This document shows positions 8,876-21,039 of a stretch of 64,000 nt of DNA, one piece after another. The notes under the pieces were generated by a model. It worked only from the letters and a program-made list of their open reading frames with translations. It was not told the origin of the DNA and did no database searches. The DNA comes from Endomychus coccineus (Eukaryota > Arthropoda > Insecta > Coleoptera > Endomychidae), in NCBI GenBank assembly GCA_958510875.1, contig OY294067.1, forward strand, positions 141,279,846-141,343,845, read 5' to 3'. Each line of letters starts with the position of its first letter. Within the stretch, counting starts at the first letter, position 1. Position numbers and translations under genes: made by a program.

Positions 8876-10440
8876 CTAGGATTTTAGTATCTTCAAAAAC
8901 AGGAAGATTTGATGATTAGTGTCAAACTTGTGTTCCGCAAGTGCAGATCTACTGGTGTCACGAAGCCTTGTACAGCGCTCATGTTCTTTCACACGAGTAG
9001 CTACTGTACGATCTGTTTCACCAATGTAGACTTTACTGCAAGAACAGGGAATGTTATAAACAACTTCTAAGTGTAGAGGAAGAAGGGGATATTTGATAGG
9101 TCTGAAAAACTGAGATAATTTTGGAAGTGTGGAAAAACAGGTAGAAATATTATGTTTTTTGAAGATTTTGGAAATACGATCTGTTATATTTTCAATATAT
9201 GAAAGATAGGCCGTGGATAAATCAGGCGGGGGGGTTTCTGGCTCGGGTCGATTTGAAATTCTAGGTGAAGTGTATTTCTTTATGGCTTTTTGAATATTGT
9301 AATCGGAGAAATTGTTTGATAATAAGGCAGATGAAAGATGTTTTAATTCTGATTTTAAGGATTGAGGTTGAGATAAGTTGACAGCTCTGTGGACCAAGGA
9401 GTTTATGACAGATTGCTTTTAGGCAGGGTGGTGGTGGGAAAGACCATTGAGGTATCTATCGGTATGAGTGAGTTTTCGATACACAGAATGTCCTAAAGTA
9501 CCGTCAGTCTGTCGACTAACCAATACATCTAGGAACGGGAGTGAACCTTGCGATTCGACTTCCATGGTGAAAAGGATATTGGGATGTAATGAATTTAAAT
9601 GATTGAGGAAAGGAACAAGCTTTTCGCGACGATGTTGCCAAATAACAAAAGTATCATCGATATATCTAAACCAACATTTCGGTTTGAGAACAGATGAGTC
9701 AATGGCATCTTGTTCAAAAGCTTCCATGAAGATATTAGCTATGATCGGAGAAATTGGGGAACCCATGCCAGCTCCCGAGGACTGCTCGTAAAACTTGCCA
9801 TCTTATAAAAAATTTGAGGGATAGACATAAATCAATTAACGGTAGCAAGTCCGTTGAAATGTTTTTGGCAGGTAACAATTGAGAAATTATGGAAAGGGTG
9901 TCTGGAATGGGAACATTGGTAAACAGTGATTCGACGTCAAAGCTGACGAGCAAATCGCCTGGATCAACTTTTAGCGTTTGGAGTTTTTCAACGAAATGAA
10001 AGGAATTCAGGATAAAACTATTGGAATCACCTACAAGGGGTTTGAGAATAGATGACAGATATCGAGAGAGTTTATAAGTAGGTGATCCGATAGTGCTGAC
10101 AATTGGTCTCAGGGGAACTGAGAGCTTATGAATTTTAGGCAAACCATATAAACGGGGATATTCTGAATAATGGGGGATAAGAAATTTCTTATCTGAATCA
10201 GGAAGGGAAGAATGACGGATAATTTGTGAAACTGAACGTTCTATAGAGGAAGTGGGATCTTTTGGTAGAAGCTTATAGGAATTAGTTTGCAGATGTTGCA
10301 GGATTTTATTATCATAATCTGAACGATTCATGACAACAGTGGAGTTTCCTTTATCAGCCCTCAAAATAGCTCAATCAGGATTTGATCTGAGTAAATTGAG
10401 AGCTTGAATTAAAGGTTTAGGGCAATTTGATTTAGGAATC
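8876..10440 (-). pseudogene. PLE reverse transcriptase with GIY-YIG endonuclease (family A)
   Basis: Three successive minus-strand frames. 10364-9735 carries ADKGNSTVVMNRSDY, LYGLPKIHK, RPIVSTIGSP and motif A, SFDVESLFTNVP. After a frameshift near 9800, 9766-9419 carries motif B (MGSPISPIIANIF) and the active-site YIDD in WFRYIDDTFVIW. After one stop at 9419-9421, where the inverted copy has a Gln codon, 9397-8876 carries the GIY-YIG nuclease: VVYNIPCSCSKVYIGETDR, with the CxC pair and downstream KEHERC and AEHKFDTNH of the PLE zinc-finger-like block. An in-frame stop is also seen near 10375. The protein would nick DNA and prime reverse transcription; this copy cannot. Confidence 0.85.
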
Positions 10441-10455
10441 TTGGAATGGTCAAGA

Positions 10456-10955
10456 ATTCCCACCACCACCCTGCCCAAAAGCAATCTGTCATAAACTCCC
10501 TGGTCTACAGAGCTGTCAACTTATCTCAACCTCAATCCTTAAAATCAGAATTAAAACATCTTTCATCTGCCTTATTATCAAACAATTTCTCCCATTACAA
10601 CATTCAAAATACGATAAAGAAATATACTCCACCTAAAATTTCAAATCGACCCGAACCAGAAACCCTCCCGCCTGATTTGTCCACGGCCTATCTTCGATAT
10701 ATTGAAAATATAACAGATCGAATTTCCAAAATCCTCAAAAAACGTAATATTTCTACCCGTTTTTCCACACTTCCAAAATTATCTCAGTTTTACAAACCTA
10801 TCAAAGATCCCCTCCATTCTCTACACTTAGAAGGTGTTTATAGCATTCCCTGTTCTTGCCCCTGTTCTTGCGGTAAAGTCTACATTGGTGAAACAGGTCG
10901 TACAGTAGGTACTCGTGTGAAAGAAAATGAGCGCTGTACAAGGCTTCGTGACTAG
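10456..10955 (+). pseudogene. Inverted partial PLE family A: linker and GIY-YIG half
   Basis: Forward frame with SHHHPAQKQSVINSLVYRA through PCSCGKVYIGETGRTVGTR and ENERCTRLRD, then a stop. It is over 85% alike by eye to residues read from the minus-strand copy at 9450-8900, with an extra Cys-Ser-Cys-Pro repeat. It starts exactly where the minus-strand element ends (about 10440-10456), so the two form a head-to-head pair. The nuclease is cut before its second half. Confidence 0.8.
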
Positions 10956-11528
10956 GTCTAGTTTCACCTTTGTTTCGTTCCAAGAATTCAAAAGAAATCA
11001 TAGAGAATTGCTCGAGCAATTAAAAATATTATCGATATTTCCTTAATCTATATCTACTCAACCATTTCCATGAATCGAAACAATTTCTCCCATTTGCAAC
11101 GCATCAGGAAATATTTCCTTTTTTGGGAAGTTTTTCATCCTAAATTTATGAGAAGATGAACCCGATTTCATAAAATCGTGTTATTTTTTAGAAAGGTCCC
11201 TGCAACATTTTGTTTAGTATACTTTACAGTCCTTATTCATTCTCAAAAGTACAGGACATTTTAGATGCCAGTAATTGTAAATAAAGAGCTAATAATTAAT
11301 TACCCTAGATCTCAATCAACGGCGTAGTATAATTTTTTAGGTCTGTATTCTTCAATCTCTTACTATACGAGAAACAATCAATTGATAAATAGCAGTCAAT
11401 CTCCGTGCAATATCTCATAGCCTGTACCCCTCATTAGGTGAATATTAAAACATCTAAAATAAAATATGCAATATTTTTGTTCGTGAGTTTATTGTATCAT
11501 ATCTACCTGTCTTATATCTTTGCAATTA
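10956..11528. other. No recognisable gene
   Basis: AT-rich spacer between the PLE pair and the LINE fragment. No gene recognised. Confidence 0.35.
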
Positions 11529-13440
11529 TCATTTAATTGTGATTAAATTCGCTCCTGCGTGATTAGGCTCCACCATAATACTGGAAGAACTAAAAAAAAA
11601 TAGACAACAGAAGATCTCATCACTGGCTAGGACTACAGGAACTGAGGTAGGCAAAGATACTTCTGAGAAACTATAACAGGAGAGATCTAAAGACCGCATC
11701 AACCTGAGAAAGAATAAAATCAAGAATCCTAACACGGAAGTTCCAGTTGAAATGACACCTTAACAAACTCAGATTAATAGAAGGGGAGTGCAGGTTTCAC
11801 AGAGAGGAAGACAAAACCTCTATGGCGCATTCCAGGTCATATTCGCACTTCATCCCAGGTGAGGTCTTTGGATAACGCTGAAATTTGGGTGGTGGTTTTT
11901 GCCTCAGGAAATATTAGGTTTCTCAACATGGCATTTCTTCTGTAGAAAACCTGTACTGCGACAAAAAATTTTCAAATCATGGATTTTATGGGAAATTTTC
12001 CAAGGAATTCAACGCCGCCTTCAGAATTTGTATATCGTAACGCGCATGCGCGCAAACTCAAAAAACTCATTTTTTCTTCAAAAGTTCATATCTCTAGTGC
12101 TACTACTCCGATCGGGCTGTGTGAAGGCAGCTAAAAGTGAATACTTCAAGTGGTGTATGAATGGTCAATTATCTGTATTTTCTAAAATTCCTAGGCCACT
12201 TCTTCCAAGTTCATGCTGATGGAAGAATATTAATCACTAATCTGATTCCAGATTCGGATTCCTCGGAAAATTTTCGATTGATTATGTACTCTCTAAAGAT
12301 TTTTAAGTCGATTCAATCAATATGGCTAGCATGTTTTTCTCAATATTCAAATTTGTTTGAAAGGACAGTGTACATTTCTTGATGAAAATATAATTTCTTC
12401 TTCAAAAAAAAAATAATCATCTAAAATGAGTTTTCATACTAAAATTTATTATTATTTTTTTAAGAAAAATAATAGTAACAAAAAAAATAATAATTAAATA
12501 AAATGAGTTACATAATAAAAATTATTATCAAATAATAATTTAAAAAAAACAATAATTAAATATAATGATTTATAATAATAATAATAAAATTGAGTTTTTT
12601 TAAGAAATGTACACTACGCTTTCAATCAAATTTGAATATTGAAAAAAACATGCTCGCAATATCGATTGAATCGACTTGAAAAAACTTTTAAAAGTAGGTA
12701 CATAATCGATCGAAAATTTTCCGAGGGATCCGAATCTGGGATCAGATTAGAGATTGATATTCACTCATCAGCATGAACTTGAAAGAAATGATCTAGGAAT
12801 TTTTGAAAATACAGGTGATTCACCCTAGCGATTCTGTTCCATAATTTATGCATGATCACTCATACCACTTTGAAGTATTCACTTTTAGCTGCCTTCACAC
12901 AAAATTTCAGCTCGATCGGAGTAGCAACACCGGAGATATGAATTTAAAAAAAAATCAGTTTTTTTGAGTTTGCGCGCATACCCGAAACGATAGCCCAATT
13001 CTGAAGGCGGATTGAACTGCTTGGAAAATTTCCCATCAAATACATGGTTTGGAATATTATTTTGCCCAAGCTATGCGTTTCTACAGAAGAAATGCCGTAT
13101 TTAAATTTTCGATCAATAAAATTACAAAAAAAAATATTTTAGGCGGCTCATTATTGAAGTATATGGCAGTAATTTTAGGGAAAACTGATATCTCCTGAGG
13201 CAGAAGCTACCTGTGAAATTTTAGCGCAATCCAAACACCTCACCTGGAATAAAGTGCGAATATGACCTGGAATGCGCCCTATCCACATCCTCGCAGAATA
13301 CACCACCTTGAAAAACACAAGGGCACAACACGAAGAAGATTTACCTAATGAGAGCTATCCGTCATCTTTAACCTCCTTAAAGCTACAGGCTTGGAAGAAC
13401 TGCTATAGCCGTTGAGATATCCTGAACGGCGCAGCAGTAG
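11529..13440 (+). pseudogene. Non-LTR retrotransposon 3' fragment, split by a foldback element
   Basis: The forward reading before 11820 contains TRKFQLK, a stop, HLNKLRLIEGECRFHREED. The reading after 13282 continues IHILAEYTTLKNTRAQH. Joined across the intervening 11823-13279 element, using one TA, the frame is continuous and matches the C-terminal 'LNKLxLxxxxxCRFCxExxETxxHILxECxxL' region of Jockey/R1/I-type LINE proteins, after the RNase H-like region. Here Cys is replaced by His in CRFH. Stops upstream (11670-11690, 11745) show it is dead. I could not place the 5' limit exactly. Confidence 0.65.
11823..13279. mobile_element. Long-TIR foldback (MITE-like) element with TA duplication
   Basis: Arms of about 560-680 bp (11823-12385 and 12598-13279) are inverted copies of each other, separated by about 210 bp of AT-rich simple sequence. 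The ends read TGGCGCATTCCAGGTC / GGGCGCATTCCAGGTC. TA flanks both sides (11821-11822, 13280-13281), and the LINE frame is restored when the element is removed. No transposase is encoded, so movement would need one supplied from elsewhere. TA duplication is compatible with a Tc1/mariner-type or related transposase, but the family is not identified. Confidence 0.75.
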
Positions 13441-13988
13441 AAGGAGACACAATAGATCTGATTAGGTTGCAGTGTGCAAATATAATACAATACAAAATAC
13501 CTCACGGTACTACCAATGCGAGCATCAAAGCGATTTTTTTATGTTTGGGAAAAAATTGTCAGTATGTAAACTCATTCTACATGTACTGTGTGAGTCTAAG
13601 TTTGTGAGCCCATCAGAAAGGAAAGCCCTCAAGCATAGACGGAGTACCGCCCCCCCGAAAAGAAGAAACTCATTTGGCTAGAAAGAGAATAACATTTTCC
13701 AGTGGTAATCTTCAATTCGAAAGCTGATCGAATGCCAATTCGAGAGCAAGGCAAATATTAGTAAATTGCAAAGCCCAAACCTCGATATGGAAGCAAAGTA
13801 AGATTTGTACGAATATTGATATTTCAATATTGATTCTTTTATTTAATAGGTAGTTTCCGAGTGACATCGTTTGACCAGAATGAATACGAGACAATCCTAG
13901 AAGATTGCTTCTTTTCCTCATCATCTAAATCTAGCTCTAGACGATCATTTTTCTCTTCACCAGCATAAAAAGATAAATTACTTCACTC
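13441..13988. other. No recognisable gene
   Basis: Sequence between the LINE fragment and the gypsy 5' LTR. Short frames only. The last four bases (ACTC, 13985-13988) are the target duplication of the LTR element. Confidence 0.4.
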
Positions 13989-15342
13989 TGTAACGAAGCT
14001 CAAATTTTGAAATATCATTTATTTTAGATCAGGCAGTAAATACGAATATTACACGTAAACTCCGGTTGAACAGTTCATTATTTCAACAGATATGCGTGAA
14101 CTCCGAATGTGTATTCCGTTATTGTCACTTTTCTTAATCTCCGTAATTTAGAATAAGTATAATTATTCAAATAAATGAATCGAATTCATGCCCGCTTAAA
14201 AAATTGCATTCATTCCGATTAACTTATGATGCAAAAACGGGGATCTGGTAAATTAACGCATCAAAGTTTGAACAGCCTTATGTATAAAAAGGCGAACAAC
14301 CCAAAAACTCCGATAACATTTGTTTACTGTGCCAAGAGGAACTACCGAGATATCATGAGCGCGAATTTTAGATCTAAAAAGTAGCGTCATTTTCCAGCAT
14401 TGTTCGGGACATAAATAAAAAAGCCTCGGCCCAAAATAAGGAATTGGTGGTACGGACTTGACCTGAACCTCGAAAATCATATAAAAGCAGTGACAGACAA
14501 AACATTGGGATCATTGATGATAATTACTATAAATTCAGAGTGAATTATTATTATCATTCAGAATCCGAGTCAGTCAGATTTGAAATTTGAATTGTATAAA
14601 CTGTTCCGTGTTAGTGAATTTTACATAAGGTAAATGATAGCTTAATATTTTATATTCGGGCATTACGATATATTTCACGATTCGACCGAATTTTAACCGT
14701 TTGATACATCGTAGTGCGTTTTAACAACATTTCAAGTGACAATGCAACCTGAATGATTACCGTACACCGCTTATTACTTAGGACCTGTTTGATTCGTGTT
14801 TCCCGTAAATTGATAAATGTAAATCATTTATCAACCGATTCCGTACCGTTGAATTGAAATTGAATACCGAACATATCGTAAAAATAGATATGTTGTAACA
14901 GTTTTCTTTTACCGCTAGGGCTTCCTTACATTTTCCACCTGGGTGGATTTTGGTGAATTATACCGTTCAATTGCATTCCAATAATCATTCTGAAAGTGTA
15001 CTTTTTATAATTATTTTATATTTTAATATTTGGAATTCCCCGTTTTATTCTGTTATTTCTGTTGCATCTATAAATGAGCTAAGTTTTAACCAAGTATCAA
15101 TTGTAATTAAAGTCTACAATTTTTATACTGTTTTTTTTTCTGCCAAATGGGCCCTGGTTTTACTTCACCGTAGCTACCCTAGGGACAAGGCTATCTGTAG
15201 ATAGCATAATGACAAGCCCTGTGGTGAGGACCCTAGCAGAAGTCCTCAAAAAGGAGTAAATCTTTAGAAAATCTGGCGCCCGAGGATTTGAAGATTACCG
15301 CAGTAAGCAGTTCACCTGAGAAGTCACAAGGTACACGTCATA
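13989..15342 (+). repeat. 5' LTR of the gypsy element
   Basis: About 1.35 kb. Closely matches 19698-21035 apart from small indels. TATA-like sequences occur at about 14282 (TATAAAAAGG) and 14482 (TATAAAAGC). The 3' end includes a short hairpin-rich stretch (GGGACAAGGCTATC... through CCTCAAAAAGGAG). I could not identify a convincing primer-binding site after 15342. Confidence 0.88.
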
Positions 15343-15980
15343 AAATAGACCGAGGGGGAATTTTGTTCTTTTATATTCCGAAAAGTGAAAATTTGAATAA
15401 TGTTATTGCAATTGAACTGGTGGTCCGTTTTTGATGAAATTCTTAGATATAGTGAGATCGAAAACAAGCTTCTAGACCCCGACGTTTTGAACACGTTTTC
15501 GAGTCATCCCCAGAAGTTTGTTTTTGAATTTTTAAAAGTTGAGAAAGTTTCGGCGGAAACTTGTTCCCTGTATTCACCGGGGTTGTTTGGTGAAATTTGT
15601 TTTTCGATCCGCCTCCCCGTTTCAGGGGAAATATCAAGTTCTTAACCGTGAATCTGACTGAAAAATTGATTGTTCCGTGAAGTGTGGAGTTGTTAACTAC
15701 ACCTTAGTGTTTTGCCTAAATTGTGATTTTTGCCCTTCGATTTTCACAATCAACCGTAACACGGATTGGGCAAGTCATAGCTCCTTTCCTACTGAATCGA
15801 CACCGAGAAAGCCGTTGGTAACATTTTTGGGCAGATTGGCTGAACCGTTGTGGAGTTACCTCCCCAGATCGAAGTTACGTTGCCCAAATTGTGGCAAATG
15901 ATTTCATTGCTTCCACCTTATTACCTACCCCCGACCGAATAAATTTTTTTTGGGGTTGAAAATTTTCATTTTCGATTTGA

Positions 15981-17094
15981 TTGGATATGATGGAGTTCTA
16001 TTGGTATACCGGTGCTATACCTGAAGCGCTGGAGCCTACGTCTACCCATATTGAGGAGCGGCTAGCTCGATTTGACGAAATGGCGCAATTCTGCTCTAAT
16101 GGCGAGGAAAGCCAGACTGAAAATACCGAAGTTGATTTGAAAGTCAACTGGATTTATTTATTGAAGAAGGTGTAACTGCAGAAAGTGCTGGCCAATTATG
16201 ATATTGACCATAGTGGATCCGCCGAAGACTTACGCCGGAGGTGCGTAAAGGGTGTCCGTGAAGGAATAATACGCCCTGCGCGTGGAATGTTGGAGAGGAT
16301 TGCCAGTACCATGGCATCATTAACCAAGGCATTGACAACCGAAGTTGCACTAAACACAACAACGACGTTTAGTCCTTCTGGTGTTCAGTCAAGACCGGCA
16401 ATAAGGAGCAGACCGATGATACAGCCGTCATTTTGGGCAACTACGTCCACTACGAACACAGTGACATACACGAACACTGTAGTAATGACGACACCACCGA
16501 TGCAAACGCCGATCTATTCTACCTCGCCGAATCCTATGAACATTCCGAGTTATAGGACCACGTCGTCGAATGTGACACCGCCGTGGATGCAAGCACCGAC
16601 CGTTCCGCATATACCGACTATTCCGCAAATACCGACAGTTCCGCAAGCCCCTACGATTCCGCAAGTACCTACTATTCCTGTTACTTTTGATCAGCAAGGG
16701 TACAATATTCCGTTCAGTCATGTTCAGCATGTGCCTGGATATAGTTATTCAGCTCCGGGTAGTGCTCCGCGTTTGAATCAGTACCGAATCCAATTTAATG
16801 GAACGTCAGATCCCGCTACGTTCCTGGAACGGCTAGATGAGATAGCCATGTAATTGAATACACCGAAAAATTCCTTATTGTTATCGGAAGTTTTAGATGG
16901 AACTGCACTATTATGGTATCGGAATAATCGTAGCCGCTGGGCTACATTTGCCGATTTCCAAGGAGACTTTACCCTATTTTTCATGGATGCTAATCACCAC
17001 ATTGATCTGGAGGTACAGATCAGCCGCAGGCATCAACGAATGAATCAGACCGCCGCTGCATATGTAGTTGATATGCAGACACTGATCAGGAGAC
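15981..17094 (+). pseudogene. Gag (retrotrans_gag type) with two in-frame stops
   Basis: A single forward frame runs from ATG (15981 or 15987) to about 17094, broken only by TAA at 16173-16175 and 16851-16853. The middle is rich in Pro and Thr, with near-repeats around PTIPQVPTIP. The capsid-like part follows: IQFNGTSDPATFLERLDEIA, then TALLWYRNNRSRWATFADFQ and LEVQISRRHQRMNQTAAAYV. This is the typical 'F.G..dp..FL..v......w......F' gag core of Ty3/gypsy elements, which builds the particle around the RNA. The zinc knuckle expected at the C-terminus is absent because the frame is cut by the deletion at 17095. Confidence 0.8.
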
Positions 17095-18680
17095 ATGGTG
17101 GGAATTCATACCGACCCTGAGAAAATCGAAGCTATCAAGCAGATTCCAAAGCCGTCTACAGTGACGGCTCTCCGTCGTTTCTTAGGAATAGCTTCGTGGT
17201 ACCGCCGTTTCATACCGTCGTTTTCGAAAATTATCAGTTCGTTAACCGTCTTATTAAAGAAGCATCGACGTTGGAGTTGGGGAGAGGAGCAGCAAGTCGC
17301 GTTCAACAAATTGAAAGATATGTTGACCAGTGCCCCCGTGTCGGCTTGTCCAGACTTCAACCGGCCGTTTATATTGCAAACCGATGCTTCGGATGTGGGA
17401 ATTGCTGCGGCATTGACCCATAATTTAGAGGGAGCTGACCTGATCATTGCCCACGCTAGCCGAACATTAACAGCCACCGAAAAAAATTACTCTGTTACCG
17501 GAAAAGAGTGTTTGGCTATTATGTGGGGCATTGATGAAATGAGACCATATTTGGAAGGATACAGATTCACCGTATTGAGTAACCACCAGTCATTGGAATG
17601 GCTGCACTCGATTAAGAGTCCGAGTGGGAGATTGGCTCGTTGGAGCATTTTCCTACAACAGTACGATTTTGAGATAAAATATCGTGAAGGAGTATTGAAT
17701 CGTGTCACTGACGCCTTGTCACGCGATCCATTGCCGAACAAGGAGGGAATAAATGACAATCGAGAGTTATATGTACTGAATGACCCCGTGAATTGTGACT
17801 GGTACAATTCAAAGAAAGCCGAAGTTGGAAAGAGTCCAGCAGCGTATCCGGATTATTGTGTTAAAGATAATCGGTTGTACCGACACTTCTGAGACTCGAA
17901 TGACTTGTCCAAACCGGAAATGAGAGATCCGTGGAGGCTATGTGTTCCGAAACCGCTCCGGTTGAACGTTCTGAAAGGAAACCATGACAGTCCGACTGCA
18001 GGACGTTTAGGTATTGCCAAGACGATTGCGCGAATATCCCACAAGTATTATTGGCCGGGGATGTTCCGCGATATAGAAAAGTACGTGCGTGGATGTAAGC
18101 AGTACCAAGCATTCAAAGTGTCTCAACAGCAAAAGCCCGGATTTATGCAGCCGACCGTAAATCAGTTTCCTTGGAAATATGCGAGCACCGATTTGGTAGG
18201 AGCGCTACCAAGATCCACCAAGGGGAACAGTGTTATGCTTGTCATGCAGGACCGTTTTACGAAGTGGGTACAGTGTGAACCGTTGAGAAAAGCTACCGCG
18301 CAGTCTGTAACTCAAGCCTTCTACGAAGAGATCATAACTCGTTTTGGTTGTCCGGAAACCGTTATCAGCGACAACGGGACGGAGTATGAAAGTGAAATTT
18401 TCAAGAAACTCCTGAAGGAGTTTGGAATTAAGCACCACCTCACTCCTACATAAACTTCACAATGCAAGCCCGTGGAGAGGACAAACCGAACCTTAAAAAC
18501 CATGATTGCACAATTTTGCAATGGAGACCACCGTAAATGGGATAAATTTTTACCCGATTCCCTATTCCCTTGAATTCCGCCCCACATGAATCCACCGGAT
18601 TTTCAGCTGCCTTTTTAAATTTTGGCCGAGAACTTGAAGTAACCAATTCGATAGTCTGTTCCTTTACCGCTCCGGTGGAG
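17095..18680 (+). pseudogene. Pol remnant: RT C-terminus, RNase H, integrase
   Basis: The frame opens inside the RT thumb (KIEAIKQIPKPSTVTALRRFLG) and continues through RNase H (QTDASDVGIAAALTH; RTLTATEKNYSVTGKECLAI; DALSRDPLP). A TGA at 17890-17892 interrupts the frame. The integrase follows: its zinc region is damaged (AGRLG where His is usual, CKQYQ with Tyr for the second Cys). Catalytic Asps are in ASTDLVGALP and ISDNGTEYES. After a stop at 18451-18453 and frame slips, the third acidic residue is in PVERTNRTLKTM (about 18470). Protease and the RT fingers and palm, including YxDD, are missing. Dead copy. Confidence 0.88.
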
Positions 18681-18749
18681 ACCGAATAGAATTTTCCGAC
18701 CCTTCCAAATCCTGAACCAATGTTGGACCACCGATCACAGTGCACACAT

Positions 18750-19515
18750 TGCCGAAAATAGTGAGAAGTTCCATTCCGAAGATGTTTCAAGTTCCCATTC
18801 TGAAGAAGTTCCGTTCCGATCCGAAGAAATATCCCATTCCGAAGGAGTTTCAGTTTTCCCTTCCGAAAGAGACGTTTCAGTTTTCCGTTCCGGAACAGAA
18901 GAAGTTCCATCCGAAAAAAAATTTTCCCTTTCGAAAGAGAAGTTTCCGATCCGAAGAGGTCTTAAGTTTGTCCGTCCCGAAGAAGAGGTCAAATTTCTCG
19001 ATCCGCAGAAGAAGTCAAGTTTTGAGTTTTCCGTTCCGAAGAAGAAGAAGTCTTCAAGTTACTGAAGAAGAAGTTTCCGATCCGATGAAGATGTCAAGTT
19101 TTCCGTTCCGGAAGAGCATTTTCAGTTTTCCATTCCGAAGAAGAAGAAGTTTCCATTTCGGAGAAGAAGGTCAAGTTTTCCGATCCGAAGAAGTGAAGTT
19201 TTCCGTTCTGAAGAAGTTTCAAGTTTTCCGATCCGAAGAGGTTTTAAGTTTTCCGTTCCGAAAAATAAGTTTAAGTTTTCCGTTTTGAAGAAGAAGTTCC
19301 AGTTTCCGTTCCAAAGAAGAGGTTCAGTTTTCCAATCCGAAGAAGTTTTAAGTTTTCCGTTCCGAAGAACAAGTTTTAAGTTTTCTGTTTTGAAGAAGCA
19401 GTTTCAGTTTTTCCGTTCCGAAGAAGAAGTTTTAGGTTTCCCGTTCTGAAGGAGAAGTTTTAAGTTTTCCGTTTTGAAGAAGAAGTTTTTGTTTTCCGTT
19501 CCGCAGAAGAATTTT
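18750..19515 (+). repeat. Degenerate TTCCGTTCCGAAGAAG tandem tract between pol and 3' LTR
   Basis: About 30 imperfect units built on TTTTCCGTTCCGAAGAAG(AAG)TT, of 18-30 bp each. They fill the space where the pol end or an extra ORF would be. Several frames stay open for long stretches (for example 18740-19288) only because of the repeat. The same tract precedes an LTR at 28726-28870, so it belongs to the element family and is not a local expansion. Confidence 0.8.
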
Positions 19516-19687
19516 CATTGTATGTTCCAAGTAAGATATTTTATTCCACGAAGTTCCCGACGGAGGAAAGGGAAGTTTTAACGTCAGGTTAGGGTATATT
19601 ACCTTTATATTAGATTTCTTTTTCGTATGAATTTTCAAATGAGTATTGAAAAATGAAAGAATCATATTCTTTCATTTTTAACCGAAC

Positions 19688-19697
19688 TTAGGGGGGA
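19688..19697 (+). promoter_or_regulatory. Polypurine tract before 3' LTR
   Basis: TTAGGGGGGA directly before the TG of the LTR; the expected plus-strand primer site. Matched at 29031-29041. Confidence 0.7.
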
Positions 19698-21035
19698 TGT
19701 AACGAAGCTTAAATTTTGAAATATCATTTATTTCAGATCAGGCAGTAAATACGAATATTACACGTAAATTCCGGTTGAACAGTTCATATATGCGTGAACT
19801 CCGAATGTGTATTCCATGATTGTCACTTTTTTAAATCTCCGTAATTTTGAATAATCGTAATTATTCAAATGAATAAATCGAATTTATGCCAGCTTAAAAA
19901 ATTGCATTCGTTCCGAATAACTAATGTTACAAGAAAAAGGATCTGATGGTGAGTTAACGCATCAAAGTTTGAACAGCCTTATGTATAAAAAGGGCGAACA
20001 ACCAAAAAACTCCGATAACATTTGTTTACTATGCCAAGAGGAACTACCGATATATCATGAGCGCGAATTTTAGATCTAAAAAGTAGCGTCACTTTCAAGC
20101 ATTGTTCGGAACGCAAATAAAAAAGCCTCGGCACAAAATAAGGAATTGGTGGTACGGACTTGATCGGAACCTCGAAAACATATAAAAGCAGTGACAGACA
20201 AATGATCGGGATCATTGATGATTATTACTATAAATTCAGAGTGAATTATTATTATCATTCAGAATCCGAGTCAGTCCGATTTAAAATTTGAATTGTATAA
20301 AGTGTTCCGTGTTAGTGAATTTTACATAAGGTGAATGATAGCTTAATATTTTATTTTCGGGCATTACGATATATTTTCCGATCCGACCGAATTTTAACCG
20401 TTTGATATATCGTAGTGCGTTTTAACAACATTTCAAGTGACAATGATATCTGAATGATTACCGTACACCACTTATTACTCAGGACCTGTTTGATTTGTGT
20501 TTCCCGTAAATTGATAAATGTAAATCATTTATCAACCGATTCCGTACCGTTGAATTGAAATTGAAAACCGAACATATCGTAAAAATAGATATGTTGTAAC
20601 AGTTTTCTTTTACCGCTTCCTCACATTTTCCACCTGGGTGGATTTTGGTAAATTATACCGTTCAATTGCATTCCACTAATTATTCTGAAAGTGTACTTTT
20701 TATAATTATTATATATTTTAATATTTGGAATTCCCCGTTTTATTCTGTTATTTCTGTTCCATCTGTAAATGAGCTAAGTTTTAACTAGGTATCAATTGTA
20801 ATTAAAGCCTACAATTTTGATACTGTTTTTTTCTGCCCAATGGGCCCTGGTTTTACTTCACTGCAGCTACCCTAGGGACAAGGCTATCTATAGATAGCAT
20901 AATGACAAGCCTTGTGGTGAGGACCCTAGCAGAAGTCCTCAAAAAGGAGTAAACCTTCAGAAAAATCTGGCGCCCGAGGATTTGAAGTTTACCGCAGTGA
21001 GCATTTTACCGAAAAGTGACAAGGTACACGTCATA
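19698..21035 (+). repeat. 3' LTR of the gypsy element
   Basis: About 1.34 kb. Same termini and internal landmarks as the 5' LTR. Followed by the ACTC duplication. Confidence 0.88.
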
Positions 21036-21039
21036 ACTC

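Larger units (their letters stand above)
8517..10440 (-). mobile_element. Penelope-like element, family A, 5'-truncated
   Basis: A minus-strand PLE: RT and GIY-YIG coding (10440-8876), then a 3' region ending at 8517 in the same terminal sequence as the palindrome at 2872-3123. The hammerhead motif lies in this 3' terminal repeat. The 5' end breaks off inside the region N-terminal to the RT and abuts an inverted copy of the element's own 3' coding part (10456-10955). Confidence 0.85.
13989..21035 (+). mobile_element. Ty3/gypsy LTR retrotransposon, both LTRs, internally deleted
   Basis: LTRs at 13989-15342 and 19698-21035 flank gag and pol remnants. A 4-bp target duplication, ACTC, is present at 13985-13988 and 21036-21039, and a purine tract (TTAGGGGGGA) precedes the 3' LTR. 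The LTRs begin TGTAACGAAG and end GTACACGTCATA. The same LTR family recurs, rearranged, at 28581-32286. Protease and most of the reverse transcriptase are missing at a gag-to-pol junction near 17095. No envelope-like frame is visible. Confidence 0.9.

Noticed and set aside
18740..19288. 182-residue forward frame rich in Ser, Phe, Lys, Glu
   Set aside because: Generated by the TTCCGTTCCGAAGAAG tract; length follows repeat periodicity, no domain.
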